In this document: in pieces, positions 24,212-30,496 of the stretch
Numbering within the stretch: position 1 is the first letter of the stretch
Layout of the letters: the number at the start of each line of letters is the position of its first letter
DNA from: a virus
IMG/VR virus record: IMGVR_UViG_3300029624_000217
Coordinates: 1 to 42,494 of that record
DNA: 42,494 nucleotides
Reading direction: 5' to 3' (one strand)
Program-made: the position numbers and the translations under genes
Notes under the pieces: model-generated
What the model saw: the letters and a program-made list of their open reading frames with translations, nothing else
Told to the model about the DNA's origin: nothing
The model's database searches: none

Positions 24212-24847
24212 TTAATTGTTTGTTTCGGCGTCATCCATTCTTTGGGCCATAAGTCGACAGGCAAAAAGCTTCAAATCAACTTCAGTGTTCTTGCTGACCC
24301 ACCTTAATTGAAACAATCTCTCCAACGCGCTTTCGCCCCAGTGCTGGAAGAGCTTCCACGGTGTTGATAGTGCGCTTGTAAGCATGAGATATTCGGCATG
24401 CTTGTTATATTCATCAAAAGCCGCCGCCTCCTTTTTCTTGGTAATTCGCCCCTTTTCAGATACATACAGCAAGCCCCAATTTTCCGGCACCTCATCAGCA
24501 CCAATCAAATCCTTTGGGCATATATAATATCTGTATTTTCCCATCCCCATATTTGGATTGGCCCTAAATCCCTTCTTTGAGTCTGCAACAAAATCAGGGC
24601 GGCTCATTTTTGCCTCAATCAAAAAACTTTCAGAATAATAAAACCCGATTACATCCGGCATCTCCGCTGCAGAACAGCCCTTCTCAACAAGAACCGCTCG
24701 GCATTTATGATTTCTTACCAACCAATTTGCGCCTAGAGCGCACAAACTACCGTGATCTTGGTTCTGTGGTTGATCCCACCTCTTACCTGTAGAATGCAAT
24801 CCCATAAAATCCTTCAAAGCCGACACAGCCAGATTATAATTTTCCAT
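24212..24847 (-). CDS. PD-(D/E)XK nuclease-like protein (MmcB-like core)
   Basis: This 211-residue protein has a compact restriction-endonuclease-like core: EMPDVIGFYYSESFLIEAKM with Asp65 and Glu78-x-Lys80. SRPDFVADSKKGFR and YRYYICPKDLIGADEVPENW with GLLYVSEKG follow. That order (D...ExK, S-R-DF--D-K, a YxxCP strand, VP--WGL) matches the MmcB-like and related nuclease families. It could process DNA during replication or recombination, or act as an anti-host nuclease. The catalytic residues are visible; substrate is unknown. Confidence 0.72.
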   Translation of the reverse strand: MENYNLAVSALKDFMGLHSTGKRWDQPQNQDHGSLCALGANWLVRNHKCRAVLVEKGCSAAEMPDVIGFYYSESFLIEAKMSRPDFVADSKKGFRANPNMGMGKYRYYICPKDLIGADEVPENWGLLYVSEKGRITKKKEAAAFDEYNKHAEYLMLTSALSTPWKLFQHWGESALERLFQLRWVSKNTEVDLKLFACRLMAQRMDDAETNN

Positions 24848-24857
24848 TCACGTCCCC

Positions 24858-24941
24858 TTAATTAAAAACAATCGTGCCAAAAATGCACAGAACCATGACA
24901 ATCATGCAGGCGCCGCAAATGTTGTATTGGATGTGTTTCAT
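24858..24941 (-). CDS. 27-residue membrane peptide
   Basis: A short reading frame starts at ATG 24941, one base after the stop of the upstream gene, with GGAGG 4 bp upstream. The 27-residue product (MKHIQYNICGACMIVMVLCI, then FGTIVFN) has a single hydrophobic membrane segment with several cysteines. A good ribosome-binding site and exact packing between two genes support it. Function unknown. Confidence 0.55.
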   Translation of the reverse strand: MKHIQYNICGACMIVMVLCIFGTIVFN

Positions 24942-25265
24942 CTATCCTCCTTCTGAGACCTCTATTCCAAAATCCCGGTACTCCTCTTGGCTTAACGGGT
25001 AAGAGACACGCTCCAAATCCGCCAGTGCCATCCGGCCATACTCGGACAGGGAAAAGTAGGTAATCATATGCCCGCAATCCTCGCAGGGGCGCTTGACCTT
25101 GTTGTAGTTATTATGGTTTTGAGAAAGCATAACCTTGAGGCTTCCCAAACTTGCCACCTCAACCCCGCGATCAAATAGCTCCTGATATATCCGATATGCG
25201 CTCAAAGGCTCCCCTGCGCCCTTCAGGATTTTGTGAATTTCGTGTGACACGCCGCCTTTCTTCAT
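24942..25265 (-). CDS. Winged-helix-like hypothetical protein
   Basis: The start is ATG 25265 (MKKGGVSHEIHKILKGAGEP), overlapping the upstream stop as ATGA. The product has 107 residues. The N-terminal part HEIHKILKGAGEPLSAYRIY-QELFDRG is typical of a winged-helix domain, followed by SLKVMLSQ as a candidate recognition helix. A CEDCGH motif and a C-terminal helix follow. A single CxxC is present, so any zinc site would be incomplete. It probably binds DNA. It lies behind the replication genes in the same operon. Confidence 0.6.
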   Translation of the reverse strand: MKKGGVSHEIHKILKGAGEPLSAYRIYQELFDRGVEVASLGSLKVMLSQNHNNYNKVKRPCEDCGHMITYFSLSEYGRMALADLERVSYPLSQEEYRDFGIEVSEGG

Positions 25266-25684
25266 TCCACCAACCCTTTCTCTTTCAAATATTCCTGATA
25301 CTCGGCCCATGAGCCGTCAAAATCGCACCATCTCTTGCTGTGCGAAGCTTTGGCCTTATCCTTCTTCGCCTTGAGGATCAGATCGCGAATATTGAACGGG
25401 GCCGGTATCTTGTGCGACGTTCTCCTCCACTCCACAAAAGCCGCCTCGATCTCCTGCGTTTGAAATTCCCGCAGATCCTCCACCATCGCCACAAGCAGAT
25501 TGTCCAATTGCTTTGCCGTCTTGCCGTAGGTGTCCTGAATGTCGAAAAGCTGGCGCGTCATATCGATAATCTGGTTGGTCTTGCGCATTTCCTCCCGCTC
25601 CCAATCTGGTCCTGACCCTTTCGGCGGCAGCATCAAGCTCGTCGGCTTTATCCCTATTTCTTCCGCTGGCGTTAAATCGTTCAT
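25262..25684 (-). CDS. Replication protein, helicase-loader-like (inferred)
   Basis: This 140-residue protein contains QTQEIEAAFVEWRRTSHKIP then APFNIRDLILKAKKD, a pattern (AF-xW-R----IP-P-DI--LI) common in small phage proteins next to O-like initiators that load the DnaB helicase. It starts after a very good ribosome-binding site (AAAGGAGA, 5-6 nt from ATG 25684). The gene overlaps the end of the initiator reading frame by 329 bp in another frame, which is unusual. Function is inferred from motif and position. Confidence 0.65.
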   Translation of the reverse strand: MNDLTPAEEIGIKPTSLMLPPKGSGPDWEREEMRKTNQIIDMTRQLFDIQDTYGKTAKQLDNLLVAMVEDLREFQTQEIEAAFVEWRRTSHKIPAPFNIRDLILKAKKDKAKASHSKRWCDFDGSWAEYQEYLKEKGLVE

Positions 25685-26354
25685 CTCTTTCTCCTTTCGT
25701 TACCCAGTCAGCTTTAAACCCCTGCCAGTTTCTGGCGCATATCTCGGCAAGCGCATCGTCCATGCACCAGCCGGCCTTTTCAGCCTCAGCCCGTATCCGG
25801 GACAACACCGTTGCGGTGATGGGCGCTTTTTTTCTGCGCCTGTGCTCAACAAAATCATCCCAAACCTGATCCGTTACGTCCTCAGGCTTTGAAATTTTGG
25901 TTTTCCCCCTGGGGGGACTATGGGGGGTATTACTTTTACTTCTTTCCTTCTTTTCCTTCTTATTGTTTGTCTCGCTCCTGTCTCGGTCTTGTCCCGCTTC
26001 TGTCTCGGTTTGCGTCTCGGCGCTGTCTTGCAATCCCTGAAATTTCGAATATTCACAGATAGTTATAACAAGTTGCCCCTGTCCCGTTTCCGTCTCGATC
26101 ATTGACCACTCTTTGAGCTTTTTTAAAAACCTTTCGACCTTGCTTCTGGTCCATTGCCATATATCGGCCAGAAATCTTACGGCATACGAGAGTTGGCCAC
26201 GCTTTAAAATCACGGGCTTTCCGCTTATGTTTGCGGTTACGGGCTTAAAGGCGGCCTTGGATATCAGCCACTCCCACGCCTCGCGCTCTGTATAGGGCTC
26301 CTTTTTGAAAACCTCATGGTCCTTCCAGCCCCTGTACATCTTGTACCAGCTCAT
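25356..26354 (-). CDS. Phage O-like replication initiator
   Basis: The start is ATG 26354 (MSWYKMYRGWKDHEVF), preceded by AGGGGGTG. The N-terminal winged-helix domain (residues 1-100) has EREAWEWLISKAAFKP, LKRGQLSYAVRFLADIWQWT, RSKVERFLKKLKEWSMIETE, the normal layout of O-type initiators that bind the origin. A low-complexity linker rich in Glu, Thr, Asp and Lys (about 115-150) follows, encoded by 11-bp repeats. The C-terminal domain has VWDDFVEHRRRKKAPITATV, WCMDDALAEICARNWQGFKA. Beyond residue 230 the frame runs in parallel with the next gene and looks non-native, so the functional end may be near WVTKGERDE. Confidence 0.8.
   Translation of the reverse strand: MSWYKMYRGWKDHEVFKKEPYTEREAWEWLISKAAFKPVTANISGKPVILKRGQLSYAVRFLADIWQWTRSKVERFLKKLKEWSMIETETGQGQLVITICEYSKFQGLQDSAETQTETEAGQDRDRSETNNKKEKKERSKSNTPHSPPRGKTKISKPEDVTDQVWDDFVEHRRRKKAPITATVLSRIRAEAEKAGWCMDDALAEICARNWQGFKADWVTKGERDERFNASGRNRDKADELDAAAERVRTRLGAGGNAQDQPDYRYDAPAFRHSGHLRQDGKAIGQSACGDGGGSAGISNAGDRGGFCGVEENVAQDTGPVQYSRSDPQGEEG
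25925..26031 (-). other. Candidate replication origin: iteron-like repeats inside the O-like gene
   Basis: Six copies of TGTCTCGG or close variants start at 25968, 25979, 25990, 26001, 26013 (CGTCTCGG) and 26024 (TGTCTTGC), a spacing of 11-12 bp, one helical turn. A pyrimidine-rich, AT-rich tract (25928-25967) borders them. Lambda has the same layout: iterons within the linker of O followed by an AT-rich region. The repeats also encode the Glu-Thr/Asp-Arg linker, so coding repetition is an alternative. Confidence 0.5.
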
Positions 26355-26369
26355 AAAACACCCCCTGAA

Positions 26370-26391
26370 AATAAGACTTTTTTGTCCTTTT
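26370..26391. promoter_or_regulatory. Operator copy 1 of the hicAB control region
   Basis: AATAAGAC-N6-GTCCTTTT is an imperfect dyad that recurs 32 bp downstream. It lies between the divergent O-like gene and hicA. HicB-type antitoxins with an HTH domain repress their own promoter by binding such sites. Confidence 0.5.
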
Positions 26392-26396
26392 TTCTC

Positions 26397-26425
26397 TTGA
26401 CGATAAGACAATTTTGTCCTATTCT
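26397..26425 (+). promoter_or_regulatory. hicA promoter with operator copy 2 in its spacer
   Basis: TTGACG (26397-26402), 17-bp spacer and TATTCT (26420-26425) form a good sigma70 promoter. The second operator copy, GATAAGAC-N6-GTCCTATT (26402-26423), fills the spacer, so bound repressor would block polymerase. The predicted start of transcription (about 26432) coincides with the hicA ATG, giving a leaderless mRNA. Confidence 0.6.
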
Positions 26426-26431
26426 ATAGAT

Positions 26432-26635
26432 ATGAAAGGCAAGGAATTCATAAAGAAAGTTAAAAAGCTCGGTCGCAAAAACGGCATTGAGGTTATTGTG
26501 ACGGAGCAGGGAAAAGGCTCTCACAAGACCTTGTTTTACGGAGAGCAATTTACCCGTGTAAAGCAAAGTGAACTTGGCGAGGGCTTGTTGAGTGCCATGT
26601 GCAGCCAAATAGGAATTAAAAAGGAGGACCTTTAA
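26432..26635 (+). CDS. hicA: HicA-like mRNA interferase toxin
   Basis: The 67-residue protein starts at ATG 26432 (MKGKEFIKKVKKLGRKNGIE); a TTG at 26414 in frame lies within the promoter and is not credible. It has the small dsRBD-like fold of HicA: a first helix, then VIVTEQGKGSHKTLFYGEQF with the catalytic GSH motif (His31 in this numbering), and a C-terminal helix (LLSAMCSQIGIKKEDL). HicA cleaves mRNAs and is neutralised by HicB encoded next to it. It sits on the opposite strand inside the leftward early operon, apparently a mobile stability cassette. Confidence 0.88.
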   Translation: MKGKEFIKKVKKLGRKNGIEVIVTEQGKGSHKTLFYGEQFTRVKQSELGEGLLSAMCSQIGIKKEDL

Positions 26636-27064
26636 ATGTTGACCATGATTTATAAATACACCATCGAAGGGGAAAGCGGCGATTATATCGTTCGGTTTCC
26701 TGATATCCCGGAGGCCCTTACTGGAGGCTCCACCAAAGAGGAGTGTCATGAGCTGGCGCGTGATTGCCTTATCGGGTCTCTTGACGGTTATATCACCATG
26801 AATAAGCCGATCCCCACGCCTACCAATAAAGGGAAGCATAAAGTTGCCCTGCGCCCTATCGAGGCCGCTAAGGTTTGCTTGTGGAACGCCATGCGCGAAA
26901 AAGGCATGAGCCGCGTTGCTCTCGCCAACATGATCGACGTTGACAACAAGATCGTGCAACGCTGGCTTGATCTGGACCACGCTTCTAAAATTGAAGACAT
27001 TCACAAGACCCTGCGCCTTGTGTTTGGTCTTCGGCTGGTGACAAGTGTGGAGAAATCGGCTTAA
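26636..27064 (+). CDS. hicB: HicB-like antitoxin with C-terminal HTH
   Basis: The 142-residue antitoxin begins directly after the hicA stop. Residues 1-60 form the HicB domain (YKYTIEGESGDYIVRFPDIP, EALTGGSTKEECHELARDCL), which occupies the HicA active site. Residues about 80-135 are an XRE-like HTH (AAKVCLWNAMREKGMSRVAL, ANMIDVDNKIVQRWLDL) that should bind the two operator dyads upstream. The last codons overlap the convergent methyltransferase stop by 4 bp. Confidence 0.9.
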   Translation: MLTMIYKYTIEGESGDYIVRFPDIPEALTGGSTKEECHELARDCLIGSLDGYITMNKPIPTPTNKGKHKVALRPIEAAKVCLWNAMREKGMSRVALANMIDVDNKIVQRWLDLDHASKIEDIHKTLRLVFGLRLVTSVEKSA

Positions 27065-27909
27065 CATGTGCCCCCCTGCTCCGTCATCACATCCTGAAAG
27101 GCCCCTATGAACTCCGCTGCGACTTGCGGTACGATTGCATCGCCTGCCGCATGGATGAGACCCACGCGCTCGGTATCCCCATGAGCCAGCAAGGGAATTC
27201 CGGGTTCAATGAGCCTTTCTTTTCCGTCTGCGCAGAGGGACCATTCTGCCAGACCTGTCTGCCAAGAAGGCCGTTGATCGGCACATTGTTGCATTGTGGC
27301 CCGTCTTTGTGGTCCCGCACTGTCGGCGTTGCCCAGAGCACCATTGTCTGCAAATCCGCACGGTTTCCTGTCCGGCTTGGACCTGACCCTCGTGAAGTCT
27401 GAGCTCTCACTGTGGGCCACAAACCACAATCTTTCCCGTCTGTGGGCCGCGCCGACACTGCAAGCTGGCAATACAGCCGACCCGCAGGCGTAGCCTTCCG
27501 CTTCCAGCCCTTCATAAACATCGTCAAGCCACCCTTTGGCAATCGCGCTTGCAACCTGCTCTCCAAAGACTGTTGCAGGGCCGCACTCGCGGATGAGGCG
27601 CTCCCATTCGGGCCATAAATGCCGATCATCTGCCTGAGCTTTTTGTCGACCTGCTGAACTAAATGGCTGGCATGGGCACGATCCCGTCCAAACGGGTGTA
27701 TCTTGCTTCCATCCTGCGAGGTCAAGTGCATAGTCCCACAATCCGACCCCGGCGAAGAAATGGGCCCGCTCGTATCCCTTGACGTCTGCCGGCTGAACAT
27801 CTCTAATTGATCTGTCATCAATATCACCCTTTCTGATATGACCGTCCCTCATGAGCTGCGAAAGCATGGCGCATTTTTTGGGGTCGATTTCGTTGTAGTA
27901 GACCTTCAC
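27061..27909 (-). CDS. DNA (cytosine-5) methyltransferase
   Basis: The start is GTG 27909, with GGAGG 7 nt upstream and overlap with the HNH stop. The 282-residue enzyme shows C5-methylase motifs: AHFFAGVGLWDYALDLAGW (motif I), TGSCPCQPFSSAG with catalytic Cys in the PCQ (motif IV), VFGEQVAS (motif VI variant of ENV), GAAHRRERLWFVA (motif VIII) and the C-terminal GDAIVPQVAAEFIGAF (motif X). The target-recognition region is short. No cognate nuclease is next to it, so it is probably a solitary phage methylase protecting phage DNA or tuning expression. Confidence 0.9.
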   Translation of the reverse strand: MKVYYNEIDPKKCAMLSQLMRDGHIRKGDIDDRSIRDVQPADVKGYERAHFFAGVGLWDYALDLAGWKQDTPVWTGSCPCQPFSSAGRQKAQADDRHLWPEWERLIRECGPATVFGEQVASAIAKGWLDDVYEGLEAEGYACGSAVLPACSVGAAHRRERLWFVAHSESSDFTRVRSKPDRKPCGFADNGALGNADSAGPQRRATMQQCADQRPSWQTGLAEWSLCADGKERLIEPGIPLLAHGDTERVGLIHAAGDAIVPQVAAEFIGAFQDVMTEQGGTC

Positions 27910-28223
27910 GCCATCACCTCCGAGTAGCACTCATAGGCTCTCCTCTTTTGATTTTCCGTATGCGTGACGATCTCTAGGTTTTCACGTCTATTGTCTAGCG
28001 TTTGCCCATTAACATGATCGACTTGCAAGGACTGAGGAGCATTACAAAGAAATCTGTGCAGGTAGACTTTTTTGCCATCAATGTTTGCCCTCGCATAAGG
28101 ACGCCCCCTTTTTCTGCCAAAGCCACCAGAGAAGTGAACATGCCAGCTATATTGACTGCAAAGCTTCCAATCCTCTGTGGAAATAACTGCAACATATCCC
28201 TTGGTTAAATTCAGAACTCTCAC
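27906..28223 (-). CDS. HNH endonuclease (homing-type)
   Basis: The 105-residue protein begins with a GTG that overlaps the upstream stop. It has a beta N-terminal part (KGYVAVISTEDWKLCSQYSW) and a basic stretch (GRKRGRPYARA). The HNH core is VYLHRFLCN, SLQVDHVNGQTLDNRRENLE and IVTHTENQ: His-Arg, Asp-His and Asn...Asn-Leu residues in the expected order. Such stand-alone HNH proteins are mobile in phage genomes and often lie within gene clusters without function for the host. It is squeezed between methylase and hypothetical gene with 4-bp overlaps, so it is well integrated. Confidence 0.85.
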   Translation of the reverse strand: MRVLNLTKGYVAVISTEDWKLCSQYSWHVHFSGGFGRKRGRPYARANIDGKKVYLHRFLCNAPQSLQVDHVNGQTLDNRRENLEIVTHTENQKRRAYECYSEVMA

Positions 28224-28519
28224 TTGCGCCCCCCTGGTTTAATGGTCACAACAACTCCGTTCTCGATCACATAAACGAAACCAGCCTTTTTGATCCGGGT
28301 GCAGCCCATGGCGATAGAAGCTCTGTCCTGATCTGTTAGAATTTTCCGCTTGAGCGCATCGGTATCGATCCCGTATATACGGTGCAGGGCACGAACAAGC
28401 GCATGGTCGGAAACTTCAGGTTGCTTCTTCATGCTGGCCCTCAACTCTCTGCGCTCCTCTTTATAGATTTTTTTGTCCAGCTCAGCGCTTTGCTTTCTCC
28501 ACCTATCCAGCTTGTTCAT
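28220..28519 (-). CDS. Conserved phage protein with SDHALVR motif
   Basis: The start is ATG 28519 (MNKLDRWRKQSAEL) with GGAGG in good position; a longer reading is less likely. The 99-residue protein has a charged N-terminal helix and then SDHALVRALHRIYGIDTDAL-KRKIL, a pattern (HAL-R-L-R--GID---L---I) that occurs in many phage proteins of unknown function. The C-terminus ends in strands FVYVIENGVVVTIKPGG. It lies in the leftward early operon among nucleases and methylases. No catalytic role can be given. Confidence 0.65.
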   Translation of the reverse strand: MNKLDRWRKQSAELDKKIYKEERRELRASMKKQPEVSDHALVRALHRIYGIDTDALKRKILTDQDRASIAMGCTRIKKAGFVYVIENGVVVTIKPGGRK

Positions 28520-28664
28520 TTGCTGCCTCCAATCGAATTTTGGTTTTGGCCACGCCGGAACGGCGCTCGAAAATATCGGCAATTTCGCTCGCTTCTAGTT
28601 TGGTCAAGCCTCTGTGGTGTTGTGGTCTGTGCTCAAACCAGTGGACTGTGAGGGTGTAGGTCAT
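28503..28664 (-). CDS. 53-residue hypothetical protein
   Basis: A short frame starts at ATG 28664, overlapping the methyltransferase-like stop as ATGA, with AAGGAGG 5 nt upstream. The product begins MTYTLTVHWFEHRPQHHRGL and continues TKLEASEIADIFERRSGVAK, a strand followed by a helix. Its 3' end overlaps the next gene by 17 bp. Tight packing and a strong ribosome-binding site support it. Function unknown. Confidence 0.6.
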   Translation of the reverse strand: MTYTLTVHWFEHRPQHHRGLTKLEASEIADIFERRSGVAKTKIRLEAANEQAG

Positions 28665-29236
28665 GCTGCCTCCTTTGCGTAATGAGGCTCCTGAATGGGG
28701 GTTAGCCTCTCAAAAATCATTTTTTCGGGAAGAACGTCCTTGCAGAAATACCCGCTGGCAAAGTGATTGCTGGGTTTCCATGCTTGCAATTCACCGCGCG
28801 TGTAAAAGCAAATACGGCGATCAAAGCCCAAATATTCAAGGCCGTTCTCAAGATATAGATTCACGCGCTCTATTGATTGTAATGAGTTTTGGGGAAGCAG
28901 AACCGCAAAGGGCTTTCCCAGCCGGTATAGTCTGCTTAGTACAAGATCTTTAATGGAAAATGGTGCATTGCTTACGATGCAGTCATAATCAAAAAACCTT
29001 GGTTCATATTCCAGAAAATCGTATCCGTTCTTGAGGGTTGTGCAATGAACAATGAACCCGGCGCCCTGAAGACATCGCACATACTGTGAATTTGAATTAT
29101 CAAACGGGCACCATATTTTTAGATAGCCCCGCGCGCTTAGATACTTAATTACGGGTTCAACCCCATATCTGGGCGTAAGACACTCATCGCTCTGAGGGAC
29201 TGATGACGCTTTCAAGTATCCATTATTACGCCCCAT
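28661..29236 (-). CDS. N6-adenine methyltransferase-like protein
   Basis: The 191-residue protein shows SDECLTPRYGVEPVIKYL, KIWCPFDNSNSQYVRCLQGA, then FFDYDCIVSNAPFSIKDLVL. The NAPF at the end of that string is the motif IV (N/D-P-P-F/Y) position of amino-methyltransferases, with Ala replacing the first Pro. LGKPFAVLLPQNSLQ follows. This is the layout of a widespread phage family usually annotated as adenine N6 or tRNA-like methyltransferase. Motif I (AdoMet) is weak here, so activity is uncertain. Part of the leftward early operon. Confidence 0.7.
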   Translation of the reverse strand: MGRNNGYLKASSVPQSDECLTPRYGVEPVIKYLSARGYLKIWCPFDNSNSQYVRCLQGAGFIVHCTTLKNGYDFLEYEPRFFDYDCIVSNAPFSIKDLVLSRLYRLGKPFAVLLPQNSLQSIERVNLYLENGLEYLGFDRRICFYTRGELQAWKPSNHFASGYFCKDVLPEKMIFERLTPIQEPHYAKEAA

Positions 29237-29637
29237 TACAGCACCCCCCGCTCTTTCAAAATAGCCTCTACCTGTTCCACTGCATGGCTTGGAGATTGTG
29301 CCGTTACCGTGTAGACACCATAAAAAAGACCCTCCAGCTTCTTATGGAACGACCTTTGATTGGCGTTCAGGCTCCCGCCTTTGGCCTTCAGCTCCACAAA
29401 AACAGGATTGGAAATTTCGAGATTAAAAAGGATAACCAGATCGGGAACGCCAGCACGTACGCCCATGGACTTAAAGATACCCGCCTCGGCCTTTGTTCTC
29501 TTTCCACCATTTGCGGGATGGAAAAAGGTAAACCGGTTAGTCAGGTTTTCCAGCGTATAAAGATAGCGCGCAACGGCCTTTTGCATTTCCTGTTCGGGGC
29601 GCTGAATCGAGCGCCTGGAGTTACGTGGTGATCTCAT
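29236..29637 (-). CDS. VRR-NUC domain nuclease
   Basis: The 133-residue protein is a clear VRR-NUC (PD-(D/E)XK) member. It has RPEQEMQKAVARYLYTLENL with Glu16 near the N-terminus, HPANGGKRTKAEAGIFKSMG, RAGVPDLVILF with Asp66, VFVELKAKGGSLNANQRSF with Glu82-x-Lys84 and a conserved Gln94. VRR-NUC enzymes are structure-specific nucleases. In phages they probably help in recombination or resolve branched DNA. Coupled by 1 and 4 bp overlaps. Confidence 0.9.
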   Translation of the reverse strand: MRSPRNSRRSIQRPEQEMQKAVARYLYTLENLTNRFTFFHPANGGKRTKAEAGIFKSMGVRAGVPDLVILFNLEISNPVFVELKAKGGSLNANQRSFHKKLEGLFYGVYTVTAQSPSHAVEQVEAILKERGVL

Positions 29638-29873
29638 GGGGCAAAACGCTCCCTGATTACCTCCAGTGCATAGGCACCGGCTATATCCCCCTCATGACGC
29701 TTTCTATCCACTTCCCTAGAGAGAACATCATAGATAATCTCGTCCTCAGCATCGCTGGTCCCGTTTCTCAACATCCGCTCCCGATGGAGGGCCTTGCGGT
29801 GCGGCACTATCTCCCCGTCCTCGTTTTTGACTTGAACGTGCCCCCCGTATTCAATGGCTATGAACTGCTCCAT
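29634..29873 (-). CDS. Small hypothetical protein
   Basis: The 79-residue product (MEQFIAIEYGGHVQVKNEDG then EIVPHRKALHRERMLRNGTS) starts with beta strands followed by an acidic helix (EDEIIYDVLSREVDRKRHEG) and ends near YALEVIRERFAP. It is not recognised. The ATGA and one-base overlaps with its neighbours place it in the early operon. No motif was found. Confidence 0.55.
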   Translation of the reverse strand: MEQFIAIEYGGHVQVKNEDGEIVPHRKALHRERMLRNGTSDAEDEIIYDVLSREVDRKRHEGDIAGAYALEVIRERFAP

Positions 29874-30217
29874 TACTTCACCTTGCCTTTCGCCTTATTC
29901 TGCTTGTCAATTGCCTTCATAATCCGGTCACGCTCAGGCCCTATTCCAATTTCATTAAGACGCTGAATTTGATCCGGTCTTGCCCAGCCATAAGAAGGGT
30001 GCTTTTCAAGGCGCGGTTTATTGAGAAGCTCAGCCATAGCGCTTACTACCTCCTGTTCTCTTCTTGGTTTTCTTGGTGCTTTTTTGTTTAACCAAGCAGA
30101 TAGAGTCTGCTTGGTTACATTCAGTTTTTGGGAGACAGCGTCAGTTGTATATCGACTGCTATCTATAATCTCAGGCCAGTGTGATTGATTGGCCGGATCA
30201 AGGGTATGTGTTTGCAT
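29873..30217 (-). CDS. Helix-turn-helix DNA-binding protein
   Basis: This 114-residue protein has an HTH near the N-terminus, YTTDAVSQKLNVTKQTLSAW-LNKKAPRKPRREQEVV, where QKLNVTKQTLSAWL is the turn and recognition helix. A basic region follows, then WARPDQIQRLNEIGIGPERD and a Lys-rich tail (KQNKAKGKVK). It probably binds DNA as an early regulator or initiator accessory. The stop overlaps the next gene by one base. Target sites are not known. Confidence 0.65.
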   Translation of the reverse strand: MQTHTLDPANQSHWPEIIDSSRYTTDAVSQKLNVTKQTLSAWLNKKAPRKPRREQEVVSAMAELLNKPRLEKHPSYGWARPDQIQRLNEIGIGPERDRIMKAIDKQNKAKGKVK

Positions 30218-30226
30218 GCCACTCTC

Positions 30227-30487
30227 CTACCAACGCTCACCATTGAAACGGCCCTGCTCATCTTTCTTAGCCATGATGTTCGTGCCGTGCTTTTTATCGT
30301 AGGCTTGTACGTGGGCCCGAAAATCATCATGTTTCCTTTCTAGGAACGAAAGTGTGAGCGTTGCCTCGCTCAAATCCCTAGAAAGGCTCTCCACTCGCCG
30401 TTGTAGCAGCCGTCGATGATATTTCTCGGCTAGATATTTGGGGCGCATGACGATAGGGAAAAACAGGCATTTCAATATGGTTTTCAT
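30227..30487 (-). CDS. Small basic coiled-coil protein
   Basis: The 86-residue product begins with a hydrophobic patch (LKCLFFPIVM), then a basic helix (PKYLAEKYHRRLLQRRVESL, SRDLSEATLTLSFLERKHDD). The C-terminus is hydrophilic. It could be membrane-associated by its N-terminus. The family is not recognised. It sits directly downstream of the GapR-like gene with a 9-bp gap and an AGGAGG ribosome-binding site. Confidence 0.55.
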   Translation of the reverse strand: MKTILKCLFFPIVMRPKYLAEKYHRRLLQRRVESLSRDLSEATLTLSFLERKHDDFRAHVQAYDKKHGTNIMAKKDEQGRFNGERW

Positions 30488-30496
30488 GGCAGCCTC

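Noticed and set aside
26351-27067. 238-codon minus-strand frame opposite hicAB
   Set aside because: It is antisense to the well-supported hicA and hicB genes; its composition follows from the complementary codons.
27105-27827. 240-codon minus-strand frame inside the cytosine methylase gene
   Set aside because: It is the +1 frame of a clearly real methylase with all motifs; no start signal and no family pattern.
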